Part shown: positions 43,653 through 52,872 of the stretch, piece by piece | How the letters are laid out: each line of letters opens with the position of its first letter | Position numbering within the stretch: position 1 is the stretch's first letter | Assembly: GCF_003201655.1 (NCBI RefSeq) | Contig: NZ_QJJU01000016.1 | Location: 1-64,000 of the forward strand | DNA from: Mycolicibacterium moriokaense | Lineage (GTDB): Bacteria; Actinomycetota; Actinomycetes; Mycobacteriales; Mycobacteriaceae | Direction of reading: 5' to 3' | Length of the DNA stretch: 64,000 nt | The notes under the pieces: model-generated | Database searches by the model: none | What the model saw: the letters and a program-made list of their open reading frames with translations, nothing else | What the model was told of the DNA's origin: nothing | Program-made: the position numbers and the translations under genes

Positions 43653-44825
43653 TCATGTGTTCTCCCTCCTCGGTTTCCGATACAACGCCATCGTGAAGAC
43701 GAGGAGCAGCACGGCGTCGCCGACTGTGGACGAAATCGCGGCACCGACTGCGCCAAGGGACGGCGCTAGCGCGGCTAACAGCCCGAACTTGAGAGGAACC
43801 AGCGCCACAGCTGCCGTGAACCGAAGTAGGTCGCGTCGTTGGTTGTACAAGATGACCTGAAAGATCCACGACACTATGCGCAGGGCCGCGAATCCCGACA
43901 TGATCATCATGGTCACCGCCAGCTGGGTCGGCACGGGCGAGATGAACAAGGCCAATCCGATGAGGAACACCACGACGCCTCCCGCCGCCGCGAGCCCCAA
44001 CGTGTAGCGGAGCGGCGGGCCAGCCGACAATGCGCCGTCGGCGTGGCGCAACGGTTCGTGATAGGTCGTTGCAAAGGCTTGTCCGACGGAGATGATCGCC
44101 ACGACGACCATCCCGGCGAGCGTGTAATATCCCACGATCGTGGTGTTGGTCAGATAGGCGAGCAAGAGAACATCGGCCTGCAGGTATGCCATCGTCCCGA
44201 GCATTTCGCCGGTAAGGGCCGCGATGAGTCGCGGAGGGCCAGGAATAGCCGGCCGGTACTTGCGTACGATGACGGCACCTAGAAGCACTGCCGCCGCATA
44301 GGGTGTGCAGTACATCAGGCTTGCAGTCAGCAACGTAGGTGCGTGCGCCGCAAGCAAATACACGGATCCGGCGACCACGCTGGTGGCCTGCTTCACAGTG
44401 TCGATTCGGCTTGCCTTGTCCGGGTGTCCATCCCGGACCAGTCGGCTTTTCAGGACATTGAAGGCGTTTTCGCCGCCGGCGACGATCAAGCCGAAACCTA
44501 CGAAATAGACCGATCCGATGAGCACCAGTCCCAGCGCGACGAGAGCCAGTGCCACCAGGAAGCGTGCGGTCCGTTCTGCGACGAAGCGCTCTTCGGACTC
44601 GCGGATCGCCCGCACGTTGAATGCGTTGTCGAGCGCAGGCCCGACGAGGCCCGTAACCGCGGCCGCCATGCCGTACAAGCCGTACGAGCCGATACCCAGT
44701 TTGTGTATCAACACCAGCGTCCACAACAGGCCCAGGCCGCGGGTGCCACCAAGCCACAACATCGCGATGAACGTTTTCGCGAAATTGCGCGTCGCCGCTG
44801 TGGTTGGCGTGACCTCAGACATCAT
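43653..44825 (-). CDS. Polysaccharide flippase (Wzx-like, MOP superfamily)
   Basis: A 390-residue protein with about eleven hydrophobic segments and little else, in the pattern of Wzx flippases (GTRGLGLLWTLVLIHKLGIG near the N-terminus, GYYTLAGMVVVAI mid-protein). It would flip the lipid-linked repeat unit to the outer face for Wzy. It starts 16 bp after the acyltransferase gene stops on the same strand. Sequence families here are very diverse, so the call rests on topology and context. Confidence 0.78.
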   Translation of the reverse strand: MMSEVTPTTAATRNFAKTFIAMLWLGGTRGLGLLWTLVLIHKLGIGSYGLYGMAAAVTGLVGPALDNAFNVRAIRESEERFVAERTARFLVALALVALGLVLIGSVYFVGFGLIVAGGENAFNVLKSRLVRDGHPDKASRIDTVKQATSVVAGSVYLLAAHAPTLLTASLMYCTPYAAAVLLGAVIVRKYRPAIPGPPRLIAALTGEMLGTMAYLQADVLLLAYLTNTTIVGYYTLAGMVVVAIISVGQAFATTYHEPLRHADGALSAGPPLRYTLGLAAAGGVVVFLIGLALFISPVPTQLAVTMMIMSGFAALRIVSWIFQVILYNQRRDLLRFTAAVALVPLKFGLLAALAPSLGAVGAAISSTVGDAVLLLVFTMALYRKPRRENT

Positions 44826-44841
44826 CGATCAGCGGGTGGCA

Positions 44842-45522
44842 TCAGCCAAACAGCGGACGATATGACGCGCTGTACGTCAGGACATCGGGATCGCGTTTGC
44901 CAATCACCTTCGCCGGATTACCGCCGACGATCTCGCATTCGCCGACTTCCTTGATGACCACCGCCCCTGCCGCCACCACGGCCCCGCGGCGGATGAATGC
45001 CGCTATGACGATGGCGCAGCTGGCGATCCAGACGTGATCCTGGACCAGGCTGGGACATCCCGGGATGGGCAGAAAATATGGATCGTTGATGTTGTGTCCG
45101 CCGCCTACGAGCTGCACGTTGTTCGCGAGAGTGACGCTGTCGCCGATCCACAGACCCGCCCGAGAATCGAGCAGGCAACCGCCGCCGATCGTCGTGTTGT
45201 TTCCGATGGTGAGGAATTCGATGTCGAGAATGGTCGTGCCCCGCATGATGCACGAGCCTTTGCCGATCGTCGCGCCGCACAGCCGCAGGAATCCTTGGCG
45301 CACCGTGTGCGACGGGATGTGGGTGACGATCGAGTTGAAGATCAACTCGCCGAGTCGATTTCGTGCCTTACGCGCGAAGCCCATGTCCTGCATCTTGTAA
45401 TAGACGAGTTCGTCTTGTTCGTTGACAGTCCATCTGGCCGGGGGGGCCAATTTCACGCCAGGCGCGGCAACTTGCCTCCTAGCTACTTCCTCGGGGTCGG
45501 CGTTCTTGGGCTCATACGTCAC
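44842..45522 (-). CDS. Hexapeptide-repeat (LbH) acyltransferase, paralogue 1
   Basis: A 226-residue acyltransferase with a left-handed beta-helix: ATIGKGSCIMRGTTILDIEF, IGNNTTIGGGCLLDSRAGLWIG, DHVWIASCAIVIAAFIRRGAVVAAGAVV, then the end GNPAKVIGKRDPD. The substrate is probably an acceptor sugar with an acetyl- or acyl-CoA donor. GTG 45522 has GAGGAG upstream. Two same-length paralogues at 57649-58329 and 59143-59823 share this layout, including the N-terminal NADPEEVARR-type start. Confidence 0.88.
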   Translation of the reverse strand: MTYEPKNADPEEVARRQVAAPGVKLAPPARWTVNEQDELVYYKMQDMGFARKARNRLGELIFNSIVTHIPSHTVRQGFLRLCGATIGKGSCIMRGTTILDIEFLTIGNNTTIGGGCLLDSRAGLWIGDSVTLANNVQLVGGGHNINDPYFLPIPGCPSLVQDHVWIASCAIVIAAFIRRGAVVAAGAVVIKEVGECEIVGGNPAKVIGKRDPDVLTYSASYRPLFG

Positions 45523-45654
45523 GGAATCCGCTCCTCTTCTAGGCCCGCAACAACCGTCGCGTTGACGATATCGATGACGACGCTCAATGTAGGCCGTCGG
45601 CCGCGGATCGCATCGCATTTGCCGACCCCGACAATGTGGGTCGCCCGAATGCCG

Positions 45655-46812
45655 TCAACAGACATCGGCTGTCAGTGCGTCGACCGCAGCATAGAGCTTT
45701 TCGGCAAAGTGTTCCTCGTTGAACTGCTCTACGTGACTGCGGATCTTGGCGGGATCGAACATGGTCGACTCGAAGCGGTCCAGCGCGTCGGCGATGGCGT
45801 GCGGCTCCGGTTCGTCGAAATAGATACCGGTGATCCCTTCGTCAATCGTGTCGAGAAATCCGCCGAAGCGCAGGGCCACGGTGGGCCGGCCCCACACACC
45901 GGCTTCGATCGGCGTCAGGCCCAAGTCCTCATAGCTCGCGGCGACCAGAGCACGGCAATGCTTGTACAGCCAAGCCATCTGGGCATCCGTCAGGTCGGAA
46001 AGCATCAGCACGTTGGGCGTCTTCAAGTCGCGCAGCCGGTTGGCTTCCGGGCCTTTACCGACAATCACCAGCCGCCGGTCAGACCCGGCGAAGGCACGGA
46101 CAACAGCGTCAACGTTCTTGTACGACAACAGCCGCGACACACATAGATAGAAGGCCCCGTCGACTGAGGTCCAGCCTTCCATCTCAGGAACGGGTTGCAG
46201 GTTGTTCGAGCGCGACATGGCCACTGGAGTGAAAACTACGTCGGCTTGGATGCCATAGACCTCAGCGATGCGGTCCCTGGTCAGGCTCGAATTGGCCAGG
46301 TACTTTTCGCAAGACCGCGCGGCGCGACGATCCCACGGTTTGAGGTACGGAGCCGCCAGCCGCAGTCCGAGTCGTTTACTCATACTGGGCCGTTCGCCCA
46401 GGTACTTATCGGGCAGATACAACCACTTCGCCGGCGAGTAGCAGTAGACCAACTTGCGACCATGGGTACGGAAGCCATGCGCCCATCCGCTGGTGCTGGT
46501 CAGCACGATATCGGCATCGACGAACATCGATTGCGCGACGAGGGGAAATATCGGAAGGCCGACTCGGTGATGCTTGCGCAGCGGGGCAAGCTTGTTGATC
46601 GGAGCCACCCGGATATCTCGCTCGGCAAACTCGGGGTACGTGGTCGACGGGTTGTAGAGCATCGTGTGGATGGGGGCGTTGGGAAATGCCTTGGCCATTG
46701 ACAAGACGGCCCTTTCCGCGCCGCCGTGCTGGGTCAGGTAATCATGGGCAATCGCCACCCGAGGGCCGTCAACGCCGTCATACCTGCGCTTTGGTTGCAA
46801 TGCACTTCCCAT
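45655..46812 (-). CDS. GT4-family glycosyltransferase (mannosyltransferase-like)
   Basis: A 385-residue GT-B enzyme. The N-terminal part has VAIAHDYLTQHGGAERAVL (glycine-rich donor loop) and the C-terminal part SRLLSYKNVDAVVRAFAG, VIVGKGPEANRL and the E-x7-E-like AASYEDLGLTPIEAGVWG. It resembles WbaZ/PimB-type mannosyl- or similar hexosyltransferases. It probably adds one sugar of the repeat unit. Divergent from the methyltransferase gene at 46997. Confidence 0.85.
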   Translation of the reverse strand: MGSALQPKRRYDGVDGPRVAIAHDYLTQHGGAERAVLSMAKAFPNAPIHTMLYNPSTTYPEFAERDIRVAPINKLAPLRKHHRVGLPIFPLVAQSMFVDADIVLTSTSGWAHGFRTHGRKLVYCYSPAKWLYLPDKYLGERPSMSKRLGLRLAAPYLKPWDRRAARSCEKYLANSSLTRDRIAEVYGIQADVVFTPVAMSRSNNLQPVPEMEGWTSVDGAFYLCVSRLLSYKNVDAVVRAFAGSDRRLVIVGKGPEANRLRDLKTPNVLMLSDLTDAQMAWLYKHCRALVAASYEDLGLTPIEAGVWGRPTVALRFGGFLDTIDEGITGIYFDEPEPHAIADALDRFESTMFDPAKIRSHVEQFNEEHFAEKLYAAVDALTADVC

Positions 46813-46996
46813 CAGAGGGGGCTGGACCGTATACGGACGGCGGTGCTTGACTTCTTCGTAGCCGCAGCTTACAAAACCGCAGACTCGCCGTCCCAGCGAA
46901 CTCCGGCTACGATTCCATTCGGCGCCGTCCGCGATGCTAGCTTAGGCATGCATCGACAGCTCGAAGCAAACTCTCAGAAAGGACTAGGTAGTCGAC

Positions 46997-47740
46997 ATGG
47001 TCACACATACTGCAGGCCAAGTCAGCTACAAGGACTTGATTGAGCTGTGGCAAAGTTATCCAGACCTGTTGCTGGAGCTCGCCCGGGATCATGGCGTGTC
47101 GGATGTGGCGGAACTGGGCGCCGGTGCCAAGCCGCTCGTGGGTAACGCCGACCAGTGGGGCTTCGTTAACCGGCGCGTGGCCATTGACATCTCGGCCGAC
47201 GAATTGGCGAAGACCAACAGCGGTGTTGAGACACAGGTGGCCGACCTGTGCCAACCGATCGCCACCGGTCACAACAGCTACGACCTGGTCTTTTCAAATA
47301 CGCTGTGCGAGCACCTCGCGGATCCTCGGACATTTCACGAGAACTGCTTCAACCTTCTGCGGCCGGGGGGTCTGTCAGTTCACTTCTTCCCTACGCTCTT
47401 CGCCTTCCCGTTTGTGGTCAACAAATTGATCCCGGAAAGGCTGGCTCATGCGGTCCTCAGCAAGATCCACCGAGAGCGCCTTGAGCACGGCAAATACGAT
47501 AAATTCCCCGCTTATTACCGCTGGACCAGCGGTCCGACTCGACGGGCGATGAAACGTTTCGAGAGTTTGGGGTTCGAAGTCAAAGAGTATTACGGCACTT
47601 TCGGACACAACTACTACTACCAAATTCCACCGTTGAATGCCTCGGAGTTTGCCAAGGCCAGGTTCCTGCTACGTCACCCCGTACCCGCCCTGACCAGCTA
47701 CGCCGTTGTCGTTCTCCGTAAGCCCGAGCGAGGCCGGTAA
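46997..47740 (+). CDS. SAM-dependent methyltransferase
   Basis: A 247-residue class I methyltransferase (Methyltransf_11-like): motif I VAELGAGAKPL (residues 36-46), VAIDISADELAKTN (acidic SAM contact), DLVFSNTLCEHLADP and LLRPGGLSVHFFP. It probably methylates a sugar of the repeat unit or acts on lipid-linked precursor. Divergent from the GT4 gene across 184 bp and followed by a glycosyltransferase on the same strand. Confidence 0.8.
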   Translation: MVTHTAGQVSYKDLIELWQSYPDLLLELARDHGVSDVAELGAGAKPLVGNADQWGFVNRRVAIDISADELAKTNSGVETQVADLCQPIATGHNSYDLVFSNTLCEHLADPRTFHENCFNLLRPGGLSVHFFPTLFAFPFVVNKLIPERLAHAVLSKIHRERLEHGKYDKFPAYYRWTSGPTRRAMKRFESLGFEVKEYYGTFGHNYYYQIPPLNASEFAKARFLLRHPVPALTSYAVVVLRKPERGR

Positions 47741-47827
47741 CACCTCTTTCGGTGGGCGCACGATCATGGCGCTGAGTCGTTCAGCGACTATCGTGATCCG
47801 TGCCGATCTATCACAGGAGCAAATGTC

Positions 47828-48976
47828 GTGTCCCACGAACCCACAGTTGATCCGGTTCGCCGACTCGCGAACCATCGGTTGGTCTTCATCGGGCCCGCGC
47901 TTGGCGAGACATCAGTAGCCGACTACGCCGAGAATTTCATCCAGGCGGTCAGGCCGTATTTTGCCGACGTGGTCAGCTACCGGACCCCGGGGCCCGGCAA
48001 CGCCACCCTCGCCGATGTGCGTCGGCACCGCAACGCGTTCAGAAACCTCGTCGCGGAGGGGCCTGCAGACCAAACATTGGTGCACGCCGAGCTATCGACC
48101 GCCGCGATGGCATCGTTCTGGTCGCTCGCCGGCCTGAAGGACGTGCTGGTGACCGCGACCTTGCACGATCCGCCACAAGGCCTGTGGTACTTCGCAGGCA
48201 CCAAATTCGTGATGCGGCACCGGTTGCTGCGCGGCGCAATCCACGTTCCGCTGCTTCCGTTGTCCCGCGCGATCGAAAGCGCGGTGTATCGCGACAAGAC
48301 GGTATTCGCACTCACCGAGGCCGGCCGCCGGTCGATCGAGCGCAGCTTCCCCCGCACGCGCGCGCTGTACGTGCCGTGCATGGCGTTCGACCGGCCTGCG
48401 ATCCGACCCGCTCAGGACCGGCCGAAGGCAGTGGGCTTCTTCGGTTACGCCTACCGCGGCAAGGGGTTCGAGCAGATCGCCCGGATCCGCGAGTTGCTGC
48501 CGGACGACATCGCGATCCGGATCGCCGGTCGAGGCACCGAGGAATTGCCCGCGAGCAACGGCATCGAGGTTCTCGGCGGCGTTCACGGTCCCGAAGAGGA
48601 CGCGTTCTTCGAATCGATCCGCGCCATCGTCATGCCATACGGCAGACGGCACTGGGCCGCTGACGTATTCCCGGCCTCCGGCGTCGGGGCGTCTGCGCAG
48701 TCATACGGCACACCGTTGATCTCCACCGGCTACGGCCCGCTTTCGGAGTTGGACGAAGCGACCGGCGGCGTGACGGTGCAACCCCCGGACGAAAATGACG
48801 GCGTGGCAACGGTATTGGCCGAGGAGATCACGTCGCTGATGAACGATCGCGAACGCTTGACAGAACTTGGCCTCAACGCCGTGAGAACCGGAAAGGAACG
48901 CTCGCGGGCGGGAACGGGTCGGGCATTCGCGGAGGCGTGGTCGCAATTAGTGGACCAGGCAACCGTACGTGTTTGA
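47828..48976 (+). CDS. Glycosyltransferase (GT-B, GT4-like)
   Basis: A 382-residue protein of GT-B fold. RLVFIGPALGETSVADYAENF at the N-terminus, then VGFFGYAYRGKGFEQIARI as the start of the C-terminal domain, IRIAGRGTEELP and a donor-site stretch ending SAQSYGTPLISTGYGPLSEL. The glycine-rich and Glu contacts fit GT4, though weakly. GTG 47828 has AGGAG upstream. It precedes hddA-gmhA on the same strand, suggesting that it uses a heptose-containing unit. Confidence 0.75.
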   Translation: MSHEPTVDPVRRLANHRLVFIGPALGETSVADYAENFIQAVRPYFADVVSYRTPGPGNATLADVRRHRNAFRNLVAEGPADQTLVHAELSTAAMASFWSLAGLKDVLVTATLHDPPQGLWYFAGTKFVMRHRLLRGAIHVPLLPLSRAIESAVYRDKTVFALTEAGRRSIERSFPRTRALYVPCMAFDRPAIRPAQDRPKAVGFFGYAYRGKGFEQIARIRELLPDDIAIRIAGRGTEELPASNGIEVLGGVHGPEEDAFFESIRAIVMPYGRRHWAADVFPASGVGASAQSYGTPLISTGYGPLSELDEATGGVTVQPPDENDGVATVLAEEITSLMNDRERLTELGLNAVRTGKERSRAGTGRAFAEAWSQLVDQATVRV

Positions 48977-49101
48977 CCTGTCCGAGGCTGCGGCGGAGGT
49001 CCTCCGACGCGGCGGCCGCGAATTATGTATCGTGTTTGCTGGAACACGGAAAATCGACCGCACCGGGTAGCCCGGATTCGGGCAGGAATTACGAGGAAAT
49101 C

Positions 49102-50208
49102 ATGCCGACAAACGCGGTGACGGCCAACTACTGGTCGCCTGCAGGGAGTAACGCTGGCGACCGGGGCAAGACGCGAACGGCTCGGCGAGTTCGCTCACGT
49201 GCGCCTCTGCGGCTTGGCTTGGCGGGAGGCGGAACAGATGTGTCTCCGTATTGCGACACCTATGGCGGTCTCGTCCTTAACGCCACAATCGACCGGTATT
49301 GCTACGCCACACTTGAAGAAACCCTCGATGGCACTATTGAATTTCGAGCACCCGATATTGGCGTTACCGACAATTTTACTTCAGGCGACCAGGCCGAATC
49401 GACGCCGCTTCACCTACACCGAGCTATTTATGAGCGAGTGAATCGCGATTTCGACCTGGGCAGGCCGCGTATTCGCCTGACCACCATGTCGGACGCACCT
49501 CCCGGATCGGGCCTAGGCTCCTCCTCCACCCTGGTGGTGTCGGCCATCGAGGCCTTTCGCGAGTTCTTTTCGCTGCCGCTCGGCGAGTATGACGTCGCGC
49601 ATCTGGCCTTCGAGATCGAGCGCAACGATTATGGGCAGGCCGGAGGGAGCCAGGATCAGTACGCCGCGACGTTCGGTGGGTTCAATGCCATGGAGTTCGG
49701 GCCGGCGGGACGGGTCATCGTCAATCCGTTGCGCATCAAAGAGGCGACTCTGCGTGAGCTTGAGGCGGCCATCGTGTTGTTCCATACCGGCGTCTCGCGT
49801 AACTCGGCCGACATCATTGAACGGCAGACTGGCTACATATCGTCAGGGTCGACATCGCAACTCGAGGCGACTCATCGGCTCAAGGACGAGGCGATCGCCA
49901 TGAAGGAGGCGATCCTCAAGGGTGACCTCGTACAGTTCGCCGAGGTTCTCGATCGAGGATGGCAAGCGAAAAAGCAGCTGGCCGAGGGCATTTCGAACCC
50001 CAACATCGAACGTTGCTTCGATGTGGCGCAGGGGGCCGGTGCGTTGGCCGGGAAGGTGTCAGGCGCGGGCGGTGGGGGGTACGTCCTGTTCCTCACTGAT
50101 CCGGTCCGCAGGCCCGCAGTCATTCAGGCGCTCAATGACTTGTCATTTGGTGCGGTACAGCCAACACATTTCGTCTCAGAAGGAGCAGTCGCGTGGTCGT
50201 TACGATGA
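49102..50208 (+). CDS. hddA: D-glycero-alpha-D-manno-heptose-7-phosphate kinase HddA
   Basis: GHMP kinase that phosphorylates the anomeric position of heptose-7-P, giving the 1,7-bisphosphate of the alpha (GDP-heptose) branch. The 368-residue protein shows RAPLRLGLAGGGTDVSPY (33-50), the ATP loop DAPPGSGLGSSST (131-143) and SGAGGGGYVLF near the end. ATG 49102 is chosen for CGAGGA upstream. gmhA starts inside its last codons. M. tuberculosis has the same three heptose genes as Rv0113-Rv0115. Confidence 0.92.
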   Translation: MPTNAVTANYWSPAGSNAGDRGKTRTARRVRSRAPLRLGLAGGGTDVSPYCDTYGGLVLNATIDRYCYATLEETLDGTIEFRAPDIGVTDNFTSGDQAESTPLHLHRAIYERVNRDFDLGRPRIRLTTMSDAPPGSGLGSSSTLVVSAIEAFREFFSLPLGEYDVAHLAFEIERNDYGQAGGSQDQYAATFGGFNAMEFGPAGRVIVNPLRIKEATLRELEAAIVLFHTGVSRNSADIIERQTGYISSGSTSQLEATHRLKDEAIAMKEAILKGDLVQFAEVLDRGWQAKKQLAEGISNPNIERCFDVAQGAGALAGKVSGAGGGGYVLFLTDPVRRPAVIQALNDLSFGAVQPTHFVSEGAVAWSLR

Positions 50209-50804
50209 GTTTGGATGTTCCGGCGTTCATCGACGGGGAGATCGCCAAGAGCCGCGCCGGCCTCGCGGAGCTGGAGAGCCCTGAGTATGCCCAAACGCTG
50301 ACTGATATCGCCAATAAGGCCGTCGAGGCAATCCGGGCCGGCGGGAAGATCATGTTCTGTGGAAATGGTGGGTCGGCGGCAGACAGCCAGCATCTGGCGG
50401 CCGAGTTGGTCGGGCGGCAGAATTACAACCGGGCGCCCGCCGCCGGAATCGCGTTGACCGTTGACACATCGGCGCTTACCGCAATCGGCAACGATTATGG
50501 CTACGACAACGTTTTTTCAAGGCAGGTTGAAGCACTTGGAAACGCCGGTGATGTTTTGATCGGCATTTCGACGTCGGGCCGCTCCCAAAGTGTAGTTCGG
50601 GCAATTGAATCAGCGAAGGCGAAGGGCATCACGACGGTTTCGTTCACCGGCCGCGAGGCCAGGGACATGAGCATTGCCGATATTAGGTTGGCTGTGCCGG
50701 CCACCGAAACTGCAAAAATTCAAGAACTACACATAACGTGTGGCCACATCGTCTTCGCACTGGTCGAGCGCATTCTTTTTCCTCTTGAAGCTCCGCCACA
50801 GTAG
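50193..50804 (+). CDS. gmhA: Sedoheptulose-7-phosphate isomerase GmhA
   Basis: First enzyme of the heptose pathway: sedoheptulose-7-P to D-glycero-D-manno-heptose-7-P. The 203-residue SIS-fold protein has CGNGGSAADSQHLAAELVGR (near 56-75), DTSALTAIGNDYGYDN, GISTSGRSQSV and the zinc-site ELHITCGHIVF with His. GTG 50193 has AGAAGGAG upstream; ATG 50205 is an alternative. It overlaps hddA by 16 bp. Confidence 0.94.
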   Translation: MVVTMSLDVPAFIDGEIAKSRAGLAELESPEYAQTLTDIANKAVEAIRAGGKIMFCGNGGSAADSQHLAAELVGRQNYNRAPAAGIALTVDTSALTAIGNDYGYDNVFSRQVEALGNAGDVLIGISTSGRSQSVVRAIESAKAKGITTVSFTGREARDMSIADIRLAVPATETAKIQELHITCGHIVFALVERILFPLEAPPQ

Positions 50805-50917
50805 GTTTGCGGTCCGCAGTTAGCGCGACACAGTGCGCTGCCTAGGTGCGGCAATTGCAGCGTCGGGCCCGCGCACCCCAGCAGACGCAATCGGCGGTGA
50901 CCGGTAGTCGAGCCGCT

Positions 50918-52075
50918 TTATCGAGAATCTGAAAAGTCGTTGTCCGGATCCTGAGCCAGGATGAGCGACTCCACTTCTGTGGCGACTTGTCCACTTTGCC
51001 AGTGGTCGCGATTCGCTTCGAAGATCGCCTGTCCCGCCGCGACCGCCGCGCCAGGATCCCTCAGCAGCCGTTGGCATTCGGATATCAAGGCTTCGTCGTC
51101 GTCGAACGCAGACAAATTGAACACCTGACTCAACGAGCCCACTGCGGCGCTGGTGCCCACGACCGGCAGTCCGATGCGGGCGGCTTCGAGTATCTTCACG
51201 CGCACCCCGCCGCCTGTCGTGATGGGCGCGATCATGGCCCTGCACGTACCCAGGAATTGGTGCAGATCGTCGACGAACCCCAAATCGCGAACTCCCACAG
51301 GATATTTCGGCTCCCGCCCACCTGACTTCTGCGCGCCGACCACGCACAATTCGGCACCGGGAATGCCGTCGGCGATGCGCGGCCACAACTCCAATGCGCG
51401 AAGAAAAGCCTCCTGATTCGGCGGCCATGTGCGCGCGCCCAAAAATACCAAGCGTGGCCCTGAGGCGGAGATGTCAACTTGTTCGGCCGGTGGAAGTGTC
51501 ACGGCGACGAAGCGGGCGGTACGCACTCCGCGCGATAGATAGGACGCTGCGGCCTCGGCGTCGTATGTACCGACCGCGTCGGCCGCCAACGCGACCCGCA
51601 ACTCGTCGCGATCTAGCCGGGGCGCCTCAACGCGACCCAAGAGCCCTCGGGTTGCCCGCCACACCAAAGTCTGGCTGACGTTGGTGTCGACGACCAGCGA
51701 CCGCTTGCCGAAAAGCGAACTGCGTAAGAAAGATTCGGCCATATAGCTGTGTTCGGCAACGAATATGTCGGCGTCATTACGATCGATCGCGGCGACCAGG
51801 TCGTCGGTGTCAAACCTGACGTGTACCAGACTGCGGCGCCGCCTCGCTGCGCCGGCGAGCAAATTGAGCGGACGAATAGGGGGTTTGGCCACCGTGGTCA
51901 GGTGAAGTCCCCCTGGCAGAAATTCGGTCTCGCTAGCAGCCCTCTGCTTTGATAGACAGATCACCGACACGTCGAAGGTCTTCGCGGCGATGTCGATCAT
52001 CAAATTCGACAACGCGACGTCGCCACCGTGCTCGTGCACGGGGTCCTTCGCAAGCAGAAACACGACCTTGGTCAC
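50918..52075 (-). CDS. Glycosyltransferase (GT4-like)
   Basis: A 385-residue GT-B glycosyltransferase. N-terminal VVFLLAKDPVHEHGGDVALSN (donor/acceptor loop), C-terminal LVFLGARTWPPNQEAFLRAL, ELCVVGAQKSGGREP, APITTGGGVRVKILEAARIGLPVV with the E-x7-E-type glutamates. Follows gmhB on the same strand by 69 bp; the pair probably forms one transcript. The sugar is unknown; heptosyl transfer is plausible from the partner gene. Confidence 0.82.
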   Translation of the reverse strand: MTKVVFLLAKDPVHEHGGDVALSNLMIDIAAKTFDVSVICLSKQRAASETEFLPGGLHLTTVAKPPIRPLNLLAGAARRRRSLVHVRFDTDDLVAAIDRNDADIFVAEHSYMAESFLRSSLFGKRSLVVDTNVSQTLVWRATRGLLGRVEAPRLDRDELRVALAADAVGTYDAEAAASYLSRGVRTARFVAVTLPPAEQVDISASGPRLVFLGARTWPPNQEAFLRALELWPRIADGIPGAELCVVGAQKSGGREPKYPVGVRDLGFVDDLHQFLGTCRAMIAPITTGGGVRVKILEAARIGLPVVGTSAAVGSLSQVFNLSAFDDDEALISECQRLLRDPGAAVAAGQAIFEANRDHWQSGQVATEVESLILAQDPDNDFSDSR

Positions 52076-52144
52076 TGCTGTTTCCTCCAGTAGAGCACTC
52101 AGGCTAACTCCGACAACGGCAAAGAGTCGGCCAAATTGTCGGCG

Positions 52145-52765
52145 TCACAACGCATTGAGAACAAACTGAGCTGGGTCGGTGTCCATGTCGACATCTTGCC
52201 CGACGAGCAGGATCCGATCATCACCGATTCCGGCCGCACGAGCTGCTTCGATGTCGCTCGGTTGATCGCCGATGAAGACAGACCGCGTCAAGTCGAGGTT
52301 GAGGTCTCGAGCCGCGGCGAGGATCAACCCCGGCTTGGGTTTGCGACACCGACAATCCCGCTGAGCAGGGTCAGGAGCCAGCGGATGGTGGGGACATGCG
52401 TATATCCCGTCGACAACGATTCCTTTCTCGGACAGCGCCGCGAGCAGAAGCGCGTGAATGACCATCACGTCCGACTCTCTTGCGAGCTCGCGGCCAATCA
52501 CTCCCTGATTGGTGACGACGACAAGCGCGGCACCAGCTCGCTGGGCAACGATCGCGGCGTCCAACACGATGTCGATCAGCTCGAAGTCACTCGGCTCGAC
52601 GACATAGCCGTCCACGATATGCCGATTCAAGACGCCATCGCGATCCATCATCAACGCAGGTCGTGGGGTCGAACCGGCTTCGCCGCGTATGTACCGAAGC
52701 ATTGCTGTCAGGGGCACTGAGTCGTCTCGGACCCGTTTCCCATCCCCCTTGTCTTCAATCCGCAC
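52145..52765 (-). CDS. gmhB: D-glycero-D-manno-heptose-1,7-bisphosphate 7-phosphatase GmhB
   Basis: HAD-family phosphatase that removes the 7-phosphate from heptose-1,7-bisphosphate. Motif I MDRDGVLN with Asp41/Asp43, VVVTNQGVIGRELA (motif II Thr), the zinc-binding CPHHPLAPDPAQRDCRCRKPKPG and FIGDQPSDIEAA (motif IV). The 206-residue length is normal. Start uncertain: GTG 52765 or an internal GTG/ATG around 52700-52720. It diverges from accD5, 107 bp away. Confidence 0.9.
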   Translation of the reverse strand: MRIEDKGDGKRVRDDSVPLTAMLRYIRGEAGSTPRPALMMDRDGVLNRHIVDGYVVEPSDFELIDIVLDAAIVAQRAGAALVVVTNQGVIGRELARESDVMVIHALLLAALSEKGIVVDGIYACPHHPLAPDPAQRDCRCRKPKPGLILAAARDLNLDLTRSVFIGDQPSDIEAARAAGIGDDRILLVGQDVDMDTDPAQFVLNAL

Positions 52766-52858
52766 TCCACTGGGCTTCTGTTAAGTACGCAGGTTACGAC
52801 CCCAGATCCTCCCAGACGACTCCGCAAACCCGCCTGTCGGCACGACCCGTTCGGTCGC

Positions 52859-52864
52859 TAGCAT
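52859..52864 (+). promoter_or_regulatory. Candidate -10 box (TAGCAT) for accD5
   Basis: TAGCAT ends 8 nt before the ATG at 52873, which has no ribosome site; fits a leaderless accD5 transcript. Confidence 0.4.
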
Positions 52865-52872
52865 CGACCACC

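Noticed and set aside
31803..52872. Island integration signs (tRNA, integrase, direct repeats, IS) at the insertion edges
   Set aside because: None found at the birA or accD5 side; the insertion left no obvious mobile-element scar.
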